Assembly: GCA_025355585.1 (NCBI GenBank)
Contig: JANXZJ010000021.1
Span: 1 to 50,757, forward strand
Direction of reading: 5' to 3'
Source: Mariniphaga sp.
GTDB lineage: Bacteria > Bacteroidota > Bacteroidia > Bacteroidales > Prolixibacteraceae
Length of the DNA stretch: 50,757 bases
Position numbers and translations under genes: made by a program
In this document: positions 15,627-24,419 of the stretch, piece by piece
How the letters are laid out: each line of letters starts with the position of its first letter
Numbering within the stretch: the stretch's first letter is position 1
Notes under the pieces: generated by a model
What the model was told of the DNA's origin: nothing
Databases searched by the model: none
What the model saw: only the letters and a program-made list of their open reading frames with translations

Positions 15627-17123
15627 ATGAAGCATTCTGTTTGCATATTTTTTTTTGTGACTTTGCTTTTTTTGCAAAGTTATCTTACCTATGGGCAGGA
15701 ATCATCAGTTTTTATCCATCACGTTGTCAAAAGTGATGAGAATGTTTCCCAGATTTCAAAGTTTTATAATGTTCCTGAGGATTCCATAAGAAGTTGGAAT
15801 TCTTTTGATTCAAACTTCAGAATTTTACCCGGAATGAAATTGAAAATACGGAAGCAATTAATTGCTTCTAACCAACTATTTATAAAGGATAAGCTTGCTT
15901 CAGATACCAATCCGGTAGTGTTATCAGATAAATCCGACAGCCTTAAAAATGTTCAGTCATCGGATTTTAAGGTTTCTGCTTCGGGGAATGATTATTTGCC
16001 ACTCTTATCCGAATCAGTCGTGGCAGATAATAAGCAGTCCTTTTACGAGATATTTCTGCATTTTTATAGTAAAGCCAACTATCTTATCAAAACAATACTG
16101 TTTCTGAATTTGTTTTTCCTTGCGTCTGTCATTTCCATGCTTATTGTGATATTAAACAGGCGCTTAAAGGATAGTTACATCGATTTTAGAAGGTCTAAAT
16201 GTCAGGATCGTTATCGTGATTTTATTACAGACTGGCTTTACGAAGAGCACACATCCTTTGTTCCTGAATCTCTTTTGCTTGAACTTAGAGACTGGGTTAA
16301 CCGTGATGTTTTTACTTCGGAACTGCTTTCGCTCCACGCCAACTTAACGGGAGATAGCGCAGATAAGCTTGTAGAATTATTCCAACTGGCGGGGTTAAAA
16401 AAATATTCTATCCGTAAGGCTTCCCATTCATCATGGAATGTGAAGGCTAAAGGATTTCGGGAGTTGGCACAAATGAAAATAAAAGAGGAAAGTAAGCTAA
16501 TCTCAAAATATCTGAATTCAGGAAATGAGGTCCTCCGTATTGAGGCTCAAATGGCTTGGATTCAATTGAATCCCAACGATCCGCTCAGTTTCTGCGACGA
16601 CCCGGAAGTTAATCTTACGGAGTGGGGGTTGCTAAATTCTCTGGTTGCACTTAAAAAAATTGATGCAGTTCCCGATTTTAGACGGTGGTTATCAAGTTCA
16701 AACAAGAGCGTCGCACTTTTTGCACTCAAGATGTCGGGTGTTTTCAAACAATTCGATAATATTGATTTGGTAACTCACAGGCTTGATGATATTGACTTGG
16801 ATATTCGACACGAGGCAATTTGTGCTTTGGGGAAAATGGCCGTTCCTTCTCCTGGAAACGGGCTTCGGCAACTGTTTTTGACGGAAGGGTCAGAAAATAA
16901 AACAGAGATTATAAGGTCATTGATTATGATGTCGGACTCTTCAAATATTCCTTTTTTTGAAGAGGTACTTCTAACCGAAACTGAGATCAGTCTCCGAATT
17001 CTTTCTGCCAGAGGATTGGTTTCGCTTGATAGTGTTGGTGAAGACCGAGTCAACTCATTATATAAAGAAGGTGATCCTGTTTTGAAAACGATTATTATTC
17101 ATGCAAAAGACGAAAGAATCTGA
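15627..17123 (+). CDS. LysM - transmembrane - HEAT-repeat protein
   Basis: This 498-residue protein has a signal peptide (1-23), a LysM domain (about 28-76; HHVVKSDENVSQISKFYNVP, then ILPGMKLKI), and a Ser/Asp-rich linker. One transmembrane segment lies at 155-177, followed by a cytoplasmic region of HEAT-like helical repeats (about 255-495, for example DIDLDIRHEAICALGKMAVP). The topology puts a cell-wall- or glycan-binding LysM outside and an alpha-solenoid inside, joining the two sides of the inner membrane. It lies 87 bp after the YaiO gene, and its stop overlaps the GT2 start by 1 bp (TGATG). It could tether or regulate the synthase or receive the response regulator signal. Not a named family. 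Confidence 0.75.
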   Translation: MKHSVCIFFFVTLLFLQSYLTYGQESSVFIHHVVKSDENVSQISKFYNVPEDSIRSWNSFDSNFRILPGMKLKIRKQLIASNQLFIKDKLASDTNPVVLSDKSDSLKNVQSSDFKVSASGNDYLPLLSESVVADNKQSFYEIFLHFYSKANYLIKTILFLNLFFLASVISMLIVILNRRLKDSYIDFRRSKCQDRYRDFITDWLYEEHTSFVPESLLLELRDWVNRDVFTSELLSLHANLTGDSADKLVELFQLAGLKKYSIRKASHSSWNVKAKGFRELAQMKIKEESKLISKYLNSGNEVLRIEAQMAWIQLNPNDPLSFCDDPEVNLTEWGLLNSLVALKKIDAVPDFRRWLSSSNKSVALFALKMSGVFKQFDNIDLVTHRLDDIDLDIRHEAICALGKMAVPSPGNGLRQLFLTEGSENKTEIIRSLIMMSDSSNIPFFEEVLLTETEISLRILSARGLVSLDSVGEDRVNSLYKEGDPVLKTIIIHAKDERI

Positions 17124-18559
17124 TGTACGAACTCATTAAAATATTGAACTTTCTGATTGAAAATGGGATATTCGTTTATGCCATTGCAATATTCATTTCC
17201 TACATCGTCATGGCTATTCTGTCTGGAACTGAAATGATCAGGTATATGCGGAAAAATAGTTTTGTTGATTATTCGGCGATTATTTCGTCGCCCTATGCGC
17301 CGCCAGTTACTATATTGGCACCTGCTTATAACGAAGGGAATACTATTGTTGAGAATATCAGATCTTTGCTGTCAATACACTACAGCGATTTTGAGGTGAT
17401 CGTCATTAATGATGGAAGTAAGGATGACTCGCTCGAAAAGATAATTGCTCACTATCAGCTCGAAAAAGTGGATTTCATGGTAAATTATGTAATTCCGACG
17501 AAACCTGTGCGCGGAGTTTATAAATCGACAAATAAAGCTTACAGTAAACTTCTTGTGATCGATAAGGAAAATGGGGGGAAAGCCGATTCCTTAAATGCAG
17601 GAATAAACATTAGTAGCAAAAAATATTTCGCTGGAATTGATGTTGATTGCATCCTTGAAGAGGATGCTATTCTTAAAATGATAAAACCCATTCTTGAAGA
17701 CAGTCAAAACCGGGTCATTGCTACCGGAGGCGTCATTCGAATTGCAAACTCCTGTAAGGTAAAGGATGGGAAGATTGTAGAGATTAATCTGCCTAAGAAT
17801 CTAATTGCCAGATTTCAGGTGCTTGAATATACAAGGGCTTTTTTGATGGGACGTATGGCCTGGAGTCGACTTAACGGACTGCTTTTAATATCGGGCGCAT
17901 TCGGAGTCTTCGATCGCGAAATCGTTGTAAAAGCAGGTGGATACGATCGCAACACAGTTGGCGAAGATATGGAGCTAATTGTACGAATGAGACGATACAT
18001 GATCGAAAACGAACTCAAGTATAAAATTGTCTATATCCCTGATCCCCTTTGCTGGACAGAAGTGCCTGATAAAGTGAGGGTTCTGTCTCGCCAACGCAAC
18101 CGTTGGACAAGAGGAACAATGGAGACTTTATTTAAACATATGACCTTGTTTCTTAATCCCAAATACGGAAATCTGGGTATGTTGGGCCATCCTTACTGGT
18201 TCTTTTTTGAGTGGTTGGCACCGATTATTGAAACCATCGGAATTTTCTACTTTATTCTGGTACTTGGTATGGGTAATCCCGATTGGCCGTTCTTTTTCCT
18301 TTTATTAGGGTTTACCTATCTCTTTGCGGTGACTTACTCTGCCTGGGCAATCATTTTCGAAGAATTTACTTTTGCCCGTTACAGAAGAAAACGGGATGTA
18401 TTCAGGCTTTTAGTTATTTCACTTTTGGAACCATTATTCTATCATCCTTTAAATGTATGGTTTGCATTAAGAGGAAATTACGATTATTTGATTGGGAATA
18501 TCTCATGGGGTAAAATGGAGAAAAAAGGTTTTACGGATAAAAAGAAGATCACAAAATAA
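17123..18559 (+). CDS. Processive family 2 glycosyltransferase (polysaccharide synthase)
   Basis: This 478-residue membrane glycosyltransferase has an N-terminal TM helix (about 15-35), a GT-A domain and two or three C-terminal TM helices (about 365-445). All processive GT2 motifs are present: Asp97 in VINDGSKDDS, DVD at 173-175, Glu-Asp at 281-282 (GEDMEL), and QRNRW at 324-328. That QxxRW signature is shared by cellulose, PNAG and hyaluronan synthases. There is no PilZ domain. It should polymerise a sugar nucleotide and push the chain across the inner membrane. The sugar cannot be predicted. It is translationally coupled to the LysM-HEAT gene and followed 20 bp later by the LTA-synthase-like gene. 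Confidence 0.92.
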   Translation: MYELIKILNFLIENGIFVYAIAIFISYIVMAILSGTEMIRYMRKNSFVDYSAIISSPYAPPVTILAPAYNEGNTIVENIRSLLSIHYSDFEVIVINDGSKDDSLEKIIAHYQLEKVDFMVNYVIPTKPVRGVYKSTNKAYSKLLVIDKENGGKADSLNAGINISSKKYFAGIDVDCILEEDAILKMIKPILEDSQNRVIATGGVIRIANSCKVKDGKIVEINLPKNLIARFQVLEYTRAFLMGRMAWSRLNGLLLISGAFGVFDREIVVKAGGYDRNTVGEDMELIVRMRRYMIENELKYKIVYIPDPLCWTEVPDKVRVLSRQRNRWTRGTMETLFKHMTLFLNPKYGNLGMLGHPYWFFFEWLAPIIETIGIFYFILVLGMGNPDWPFFFLLLGFTYLFAVTYSAWAIIFEEFTFARYRRKRDVFRLLVISLLEPLFYHPLNVWFALRGNYDYLIGNISWGKMEKKGFTDKKKITK

Positions 18560-18579
18560 AAAATAGCCAATCTACGAAA

Positions 18580-20607
18580 ATGAAAATTGTTAGTCGACGG
18601 AAGATTCTGAAGGATAATCTGATATTAGGCGTAAAAAGGTACATTACCATAAATCTTTTATTTCTATTCCTGCTTATTCTTGCTCGGATCTACGAGTATT
18701 TTTACCTTAAAAGCGCGATTACCCTTCCCGCAAATAGTATAAAACTTGAATTGTCGGGAATTGGGCTTGATATTTTAATGCTATTTAATCTGGCCGCGTG
18801 GTTTGCACTCCCGTGTCTGGTGCTTTTTCTTATCTCGAAACACCTGTTCAATTTGATTTACGGGTTCCTGGTAATTCTCTTTATATTCGCTGAAATTGCT
18901 TTGATACAGTATCTTGGCACGACCTCCCTGCTTTTGGGTACTGACTTGTTCGGCTATACATTTGACGAGGTTATCAAAATCGTTTCAGCAAGTGGTGGTT
19001 TTTCATTTGCATCCCTACTTTTGGTAATTGTTTTTATTGCTTTAATTGTTTCAATTCTAATTCTTTCGAGAAAAATTAAAATTGGAAACCTTGTTGCTTA
19101 TCTGTTTATTGTCGTAAGTTTTACTTCATTAATGTTCCAAAAGTACACAAAACCAGATGCCGGAGAGTTTAAATCTGAGTTGGCTTACAACTTGACTACC
19201 AATAAAGCTTATCATTTGTTTTCGTCTACTTATAAGTTTTACTATCCGGACGATGCCAGTGAAGCATCACTTTACTCGTATTTTTATACTGGTTTTTCTT
19301 CTGTTGGACGGTCATTTGAATATATTTCCAGCGAGTTCCCGTTTCTTCACAAGGACAATACACCAGATGTTCTTGGGAAGTATTTTAATATTGGGCCAGA
19401 AAAGCCGAACCTTGTTTTTATCATTGTCGAAAGTTTGGGGAGAGCGTATAGCGGAGAAGGCGCTTACCTGAAGAGCTTTACCCCATTTCTTGATTCGCTT
19501 GAATTAAAAAGTCTTTACTGGGAGAATGTACTAAGTACTGCCGGTCGCACTTTTGAAGTTTTACCCTCAATATTTGGATCAATGCCTTATGGGAAAAGTG
19601 GATTTGCTGAGATGGGTGCTGATATGCCAGATGCTATTTCATTGATAAGTCTATTAAAAGAACGTGGTTACGTATCACGTTTCTTTTATGGTGGTGACGC
19701 GAATTTCGATAATATGAAGATGTTTTTGACCAGGCAGCACGTTGATTATTTGATTGAAGGTAAAGATTTTGGTCCGGAATATAAAAAAATGCCTCCAATC
19801 AAAACCGGTGGTTTTACCTGGGGATATGGAGAGAAGGATATTTTTAAAAAAGGTTTTGAAGAGTTGTCCAACGCAGGTATTCAACCCCGTCTGGATATCT
19901 ATCTTACACTTGCAATGCATGATCCATATTGCATCCCTGATCAGGATTATTACAATAGGAAGGTAGAGGAGCGTTTGTCTGCAAATAATTTCGATGAAGG
20001 TCAAAAAATGGAATACAGAAAGTTTTTGCCGAATTATGCATCAATTCTATATTTTAATGATGCACTTCGCACATTCTTTGAAGATTATCAAAAGCGCGAT
20101 GACTATAAGAATACCATATTCTTCATAACAGGTGATCACCGGATGTCAACGCCTCCTATTGCTACCCAGATTGATCGTTTTCATGTTCCATTGATTATAT
20201 TTTCGCCCATGTTGAGATCGCCGACTAAATTTTCGTCGGTTGTATCACATCTTGACTTTACACCGTCAGTGGTCGCTTTCATGAAAAATAATTATGGCAT
20301 GAGTTTTCCAACTGTCGTTCCCTGGCTTGGACAAGGTTTGGATAGTATGAAAACTTTTCGAAGTACCGTGTCTGTCCCATTTATTCGGACTAAAAATGAG
20401 ATCATTGATTACATAGATCGCGATTATTTTATAGTAAACAACCAGCTTTTCAAAGTGTCAGAAAATCTGGGAATTGATCAGATAAATGATGAGAAAAAGC
20501 TGTCTGAAATTCAGCGTAAATTTGAAAAATTCAAGACGGATAATCTTAAAGCCTGCTTGAATAACTCATTGATTCCAGATAGTTTGAAGTTCAGGATGCG
20601 CCGTTAA
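18580..20607 (+). CDS. LTA synthase-like membrane phospho-transferase (sulfatase fold)
   Basis: This 675-residue protein has five N-terminal TM segments (to about residue 188) and an extracytoplasmic alkaline-phosphatase/sulfatase-fold domain. Metal and nucleophile residues are visible: Glu284 in IVESLGRAYSGEG, probable Thr324 in AGRTFEVLPSI, then FYGGDANFDN and ITGDHRM. Relatives move glycerol-phosphate or phosphoethanolamine onto glycans or lipids outside the inner membrane. As the last gene of the operon it probably decorates the GT2 product. The donor is unknown. Sulfate-ester hydrolysis is unlikely given the membrane part and the absence of the sulfatase Cys/Ser signature. Confidence 0.85.
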   Translation: MKIVSRRKILKDNLILGVKRYITINLLFLFLLILARIYEYFYLKSAITLPANSIKLELSGIGLDILMLFNLAAWFALPCLVLFLISKHLFNLIYGFLVILFIFAEIALIQYLGTTSLLLGTDLFGYTFDEVIKIVSASGGFSFASLLLVIVFIALIVSILILSRKIKIGNLVAYLFIVVSFTSLMFQKYTKPDAGEFKSELAYNLTTNKAYHLFSSTYKFYYPDDASEASLYSYFYTGFSSVGRSFEYISSEFPFLHKDNTPDVLGKYFNIGPEKPNLVFIIVESLGRAYSGEGAYLKSFTPFLDSLELKSLYWENVLSTAGRTFEVLPSIFGSMPYGKSGFAEMGADMPDAISLISLLKERGYVSRFFYGGDANFDNMKMFLTRQHVDYLIEGKDFGPEYKKMPPIKTGGFTWGYGEKDIFKKGFEELSNAGIQPRLDIYLTLAMHDPYCIPDQDYYNRKVEERLSANNFDEGQKMEYRKFLPNYASILYFNDALRTFFEDYQKRDDYKNTIFFITGDHRMSTPPIATQIDRFHVPLIIFSPMLRSPTKFSSVVSHLDFTPSVVAFMKNNYGMSFPTVVPWLGQGLDSMKTFRSTVSVPFIRTKNEIIDYIDRDYFIVNNQLFKVSENLGIDQINDEKKLSEIQRKFEKFKTDNLKACLNNSLIPDSLKFRMRR

Positions 20608-20621
20608 TAGGAACACCCGGG

Positions 20622-21782
20622 TTATTTTCTGAAATAGTTATCCATGATTTTTGTAGTTAAAGGAAGATAATACCTCCAGAAAAAGGGTGTTCTGTCATTC
20701 AAATCAGATTCGTTAAGGACAAACATCTTTAAGTACTCCATCCCAATCAGTTCATCGAAGGTTCTGTGAATCGGAGAATCGGCAAAGTCTCCACAGAAAT
20801 AGTAATAAGGTGAGTCCTTAATATTCTCAAAAGCGGCCGGAAAAATCTTTGGAATGTTGTGATGATGCAAAATAGAATCACCACTTTTATTCGGTAATAA
20901 CTCATAATAGGATAAAACCCGGTTGTTTGTATCGGTGCTTAAAGTGATATCGAACCAATAAGGATACCGAATCTCTTTAGGGATATTGAATTTTTTAATG
21001 CCATAATTAAAACTCTTAACGATAGGAACTTCATAACTTAAATCGGTCTCTTTTTCTAATATAGCAATCGTTTCATCCGAATGAACGAATACTATGCCAG
21101 GCTTTGTAAATGGCCATTGATTCTTATGCTGGTTTTTGTAAAGCCTTATGACCCATTTAGGTAATTCGGGATTTTTTATAGTATCGAGTTGTTCGAAATA
21201 GCGGCCAGTCCAACCACTCCACCTAAGACCTAAAAGATTCTCAACTTCAACTCGTTCAATTATTGGTGTTGGTGTTGCAAAGAAGTTAAATTCAGCAAGT
21301 ATTAATTTCTTTTTCTCCTTCATCTTTTTCAGAAAGAGCACATCGTTTTTGTCTAATCCGCCGTACACTTTCTTTGAATGTTCGCCAATGTCCTTTTTCC
21401 GATACCATTCATTGTCGTATATCCCATAAGTGTCCGTGAAATAAGTCATATCTGCACTACTACTGAGGCTGTCAATTTGTTTTTCAGTAAGCTTTGAGAG
21501 ATCCTTAATTGAAAAACTATCATTTTCAAATGGAAAAAACCCTAGATAGTCATGCTCAGGCGAATAGGAATCGCCATTTGGTTTGAAATACTTTCTATGT
21601 TGGAGTACCCAATCAAATGCACGATGTTCGAGTCCGTATTTGGTTAGCACTGTCTTGTCCACAACCAAAACATTGGCTTTATACGATGGTTTAACTATCC
21701 ATAACAACCATAGAATCAGAGGGAGAAGAATAAATCCAAACAGGACAATATTGATTAATTTTCTTTTCATTGTTTGCCACAA
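20622..21782 (-). CDS. Unrecognised membrane-anchored periplasmic protein
   Basis: This 386-residue protein has one N-terminal TM segment (about 9-30; a start at the second Met, MKRK, is equally possible) and a large soluble periplasmic part. An alternating hydrophobic start (ANVLVVDKTVL) followed by an HRAFDWVLQHR segment hints at an alpha/beta, amidotransferase-like or hydrolase-like fold. The motif LLGLRWSGWTGRYF, a YYYFCGDFAD segment and a basic C-terminus stand out. I do not recognise the family. It faces the polysaccharide operon tail to tail with 14 bp between the stops and no clear terminator, so it may belong functionally to that system, perhaps as a glycan-processing or regulatory protein. 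Confidence 0.7.
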   Translation of the reverse strand: MWQTMKRKLINIVLFGFILLPLILWLLWIVKPSYKANVLVVDKTVLTKYGLEHRAFDWVLQHRKYFKPNGDSYSPEHDYLGFFPFENDSFSIKDLSKLTEKQIDSLSSSADMTYFTDTYGIYDNEWYRKKDIGEHSKKVYGGLDKNDVLFLKKMKEKKKLILAEFNFFATPTPIIERVEVENLLGLRWSGWTGRYFEQLDTIKNPELPKWVIRLYKNQHKNQWPFTKPGIVFVHSDETIAILEKETDLSYEVPIVKSFNYGIKKFNIPKEIRYPYWFDITLSTDTNNRVLSYYELLPNKSGDSILHHHNIPKIFPAAFENIKDSPYYYFCGDFADSPIHRTFDELIGMEYLKMFVLNESDLNDRTPFFWRYYLPLTTKIMDNYFRK

Positions 21783-21921
21783 ATGATTTCACGGTTCTTG
21801 AAAAGATATTTCAAATAGTATATTTAACTGTAGCTGTAAGCTTCGCTTTTTCGATAATTTCTTGTATCTAAAAGTAAAACAATAATAGCGTAAAATTTTA
21901 AAGGGAACAAGCGAATTTCGA

Positions 21922-22617
21922 TTATAAGTTGCTTTGCGTCATAATAAACCCACTACCGTGGATATTGCGGATTTCAATTAAAGGATCATCTTTAAGGTAT
22001 TTCCTCAATTTGGTGATGAACACATCCATACTTCTTGTTGTGAAATAGCCATCATCACCCCATATCCGTTTTAATGCGATTTCGCGTGTCAGCAATTCGT
22101 TTTTATGCTCGCAGAGCAATTTGAGTAAAGCGGACTCTTTGGGACTTAGAAGTTGTTTTGTTCCTTCAAGCCTAATTTCGCGCAAGTGAGGATCAAAGAT
22201 GTATTTCCCAATTTGAAATAACTGATTAGCTGAGCTATTAGGTCCGTCGGATCTTTTAAGTACTACAGCAATTTTATAAAGCAAAACATCTGCATCAAAT
22301 GGTTTGATGATATAATCGTCGGCGCCTAACCGATATCCAGTAATAATATCTTCTTTCAGTGATTTTGCTGTCAGATAAATTATCGGAATATGGGGATCAA
22401 TAGACCTGATCTCCCGTCCAATTGAAAATCCATCTACGTGGGGAAGCATTACATCAAGCAAACACAAATCGTACGCCCCTTCTTTAAACGCACTTACTGC
22501 ATGTTTCCCATCATCAAGCCAGGTGACCGAGAAATTACATATTTCAAGATAGGATTTTAAAACGGCTCCAAAACTAAGATCGTCTTCAACAAAAAAGAGA
22601 GATTTCTTTTGGCTCAT
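21922..22617 (-). CDS. OmpR-family response regulator
   Basis: This 231-residue protein has a receiver domain (about 1-120; acidic EDD at 11-13, phospho-acceptor Asp55 in LLDVMLP, IKPF lysine) and a C-terminal winged helix (about 130-228; LSPKESALLKLLCEHKNELL and RSMDVFITKLRKYL typical). It binds DNA. Its ATG overlaps the stop of the upstream kinase as ATGA, so they form one unit. Likely targets are its own operon and the divergent exported-protein gene at 24420. Confidence 0.95.
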   Translation of the reverse strand: MSQKKSLFFVEDDLSFGAVLKSYLEICNFSVTWLDDGKHAVSAFKEGAYDLCLLDVMLPHVDGFSIGREIRSIDPHIPIIYLTAKSLKEDIITGYRLGADDYIIKPFDADVLLYKIAVVLKRSDGPNSSANQLFQIGKYIFDPHLREIRLEGTKQLLSPKESALLKLLCEHKNELLTREIALKRIWGDDGYFTTRSMDVFITKLRKYLKDDPLIEIRNIHGSGFIMTQSNL

Positions 22618-24200
22618 CGTCTGTTAATTAAAAAAGGAACGAAAACAACAAACTTGCTTCCTTTTCCGGGTTCGCTATATACTTTAATGTTCCCATTATT
22701 TGCTTCCAGTATTGCTTTTACATAACTTAATCCAAGGCCAAAACCCTTTACATTGTGGATATTTCCGGATGGAAGACGATAGAATTTGTCAAAAATCCGG
22801 GCTTGTACAGCTTTGCTCATTCCGATCCCATCGTCTTCAACTGTTAAATATATCCCTTTTGGACAATTTATAGTCGCCACAGTTATTGATGGATTTTCGG
22901 GCGAGTATTTATTTGCATTATCTAAAAGATTGTAAAGGAGGCTTGTGAAATGAATGGGATCAGTTGTAACAACTGGGTTGACTGCTTCAAGTCTTGTCAC
23001 AATTTTGCCTCCTTTTTTTTCGACCTGGAGCAAAATTCCTTTAATAGCTTCTTCAATTAACTCGTGAATATTTACCGCATGGAAGTTGAATTCGAATTCT
23101 TTTCTGTCTAACCGGGCAATTTGAAGTATTCTTTCAACCTGCTCATTCATTCGATGATTCTCTTTTTTAATCATCCCCGTAAAAAAGCGGACTTTTTCTT
23201 CATTGTTGATCACCTTTTCATTCGCGATAGAGTCGGCAGCGATTGAGATGGTTGCAATGGGGGTTTTAAACTCATGCGTCATATTATTGATAAAGTCGGA
23301 CTTCATTTCCGAAATTTTCTTCTGCCTGAGAATCAAAATAATGCTTAGTAAAAAGGTGAGGAAAATAATAAGCGTAAAAGCCACTGAAAGTCCAAGCAGC
23401 AGGGTAGTGGTACGACCGATAAAAAGATCTCGATCGGGAAAATAGAGCGCTAATTCAAGATTCTTTCGAAATACATCGTTCGGGAAAAGGTTGACTTTAT
23501 ACCACCTCCTGAAATCAACAGTTTTAGCTGTTGCTTTATTAATACTGTCTTTCGAATCAATCGTGAAACTGAAATCGATAGGAATGGCTTTGTCAACCAA
23601 TTCTTCTTTGATAAGATCTTTTAATAGCTTTTCATCAATATGCCTGCCTGTTTCCCAACCTTTATATTCGTAGGTGATTTGTTTCGATAATTCCTCAAGC
23701 TGCTCAATTTTCTTTGCCATATTGTTCCCGATTTCCGGGAATTCTGACGCTAATATGGTATCATTATTCGTCCACAACGTGTCCTTGAGAACTTTACGGT
23801 TATTAAGCGACTTTCCGGAAGTGATCACTTTCAAAGATATTTGATTCCCTGATTTTAATTTTCTCGATTTCGATGTTATAACGCTGATTCTCCCTTTAAT
23901 GGTGTCTTTTTTTATCATTACATCGATGTCCTCAAAAGCAGGTGGCGGCGGAGGTGGTGGCGGCGGTAACGAATCGTTCCAATTTATCGAATCGCCTGCA
24001 ACAATATTTCGAATGATGCGCAGGTCATGTCCGGTTTCGAGGCGACGGACGGCCAAGTTCAAAGCTTCATTAACCGACCGGTCGAATAGTTCGTTTCTAA
24101 CTTTCACCGAGTTGTTAAACCAATAGAATTGAACCGCAACAATTCCAAGCAGCGATATTCCCATTAGAAACACTAAACCGATGATGATGCGCTTATTCAC
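22614..24200 (-). CDS. Sensor histidine kinase with polyproline-containing periplasmic domain
   Basis: This 528-residue inner-membrane kinase has TM1 at about 5-27, a periplasmic sensor at about 28-263 and TM2 at about 265-291. HisKA carries His309 (NNMTHEFKTP), and the HATPase domain is seen as LLDNANKYSP, DDGIGM and GFGLGLSYV. The sensor contains nine consecutive prolines (79-87) followed by a charged stretch (IKGRISVITSKSRKLKSG). The exported protein divergent from it carries ten prolines and a similar charged segment. No HAMP domain is evident. It is paired with the OmpR-type regulator. Confidence 0.94.
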   Translation of the reverse strand: MNKRIIIGLVFLMGISLLGIVAVQFYWFNNSVKVRNELFDRSVNEALNLAVRRLETGHDLRIIRNIVAGDSINWNDSLPPPPPPPPPAFEDIDVMIKKDTIKGRISVITSKSRKLKSGNQISLKVITSGKSLNNRKVLKDTLWTNNDTILASEFPEIGNNMAKKIEQLEELSKQITYEYKGWETGRHIDEKLLKDLIKEELVDKAIPIDFSFTIDSKDSINKATAKTVDFRRWYKVNLFPNDVFRKNLELALYFPDRDLFIGRTTTLLLGLSVAFTLIIFLTFLLSIILILRQKKISEMKSDFINNMTHEFKTPIATISIAADSIANEKVINNEEKVRFFTGMIKKENHRMNEQVERILQIARLDRKEFEFNFHAVNIHELIEEAIKGILLQVEKKGGKIVTRLEAVNPVVTTDPIHFTSLLYNLLDNANKYSPENPSITVATINCPKGIYLTVEDDGIGMSKAVQARIFDKFYRLPSGNIHNVKGFGLGLSYVKAILEANNGNIKVYSEPGKGSKFVVFVPFLINRR

Positions 24201-24270
24201 CTGTATCTATTTAAGTATTTGTATTGCCTACTGGAACTCGTCCTGCTTCATCAGAACTCGTTTCATAACC

Positions 24271-24278
24271 CAAAAATA
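24271..24278 (-). promoter_or_regulatory. Candidate -7 box of the kinase/regulator operon
   Basis: The reverse strand reads TATTTTTG (TAnnTTTG), about 70 bp before the kinase ATG. The -33 element at 19 bp is not recognisable. It lies back to back with the forward box at 24365. Confidence 0.35.
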
Positions 24279-24364
24279 GACAATAATTTAACCTTGTTTT
24301 CAACTTTAACTTTCCCTTAACACTTTTTTACAGAACCTTAACCGGAGTTGGTTTATAAACTATC

Positions 24365-24372
24365 TAATTTTG
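24365..24372 (+). promoter_or_regulatory. Candidate -7 box of the exported polyproline protein
   Basis: TAATTTTG matches TAnnTTTG 47 bp before the ATG at 24420. A TTGG lies upstream, but at only about 14 bp, so the -33 element is weak. Weak promoters of this kind often need an activator, and the adjacent response regulator is the natural candidate. Confidence 0.35.
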
Positions 24373-24419
24373 GGTCATATTTATGATTGAGAAGTAATTT
24401 ACCTTTAAAATTAATCGAG

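Noticed and set aside
24387..24419. TTG start upstream of the exported polyproline protein
   Set aside because: It adds eleven residues before a normal ATG that directly precedes the signal peptide.
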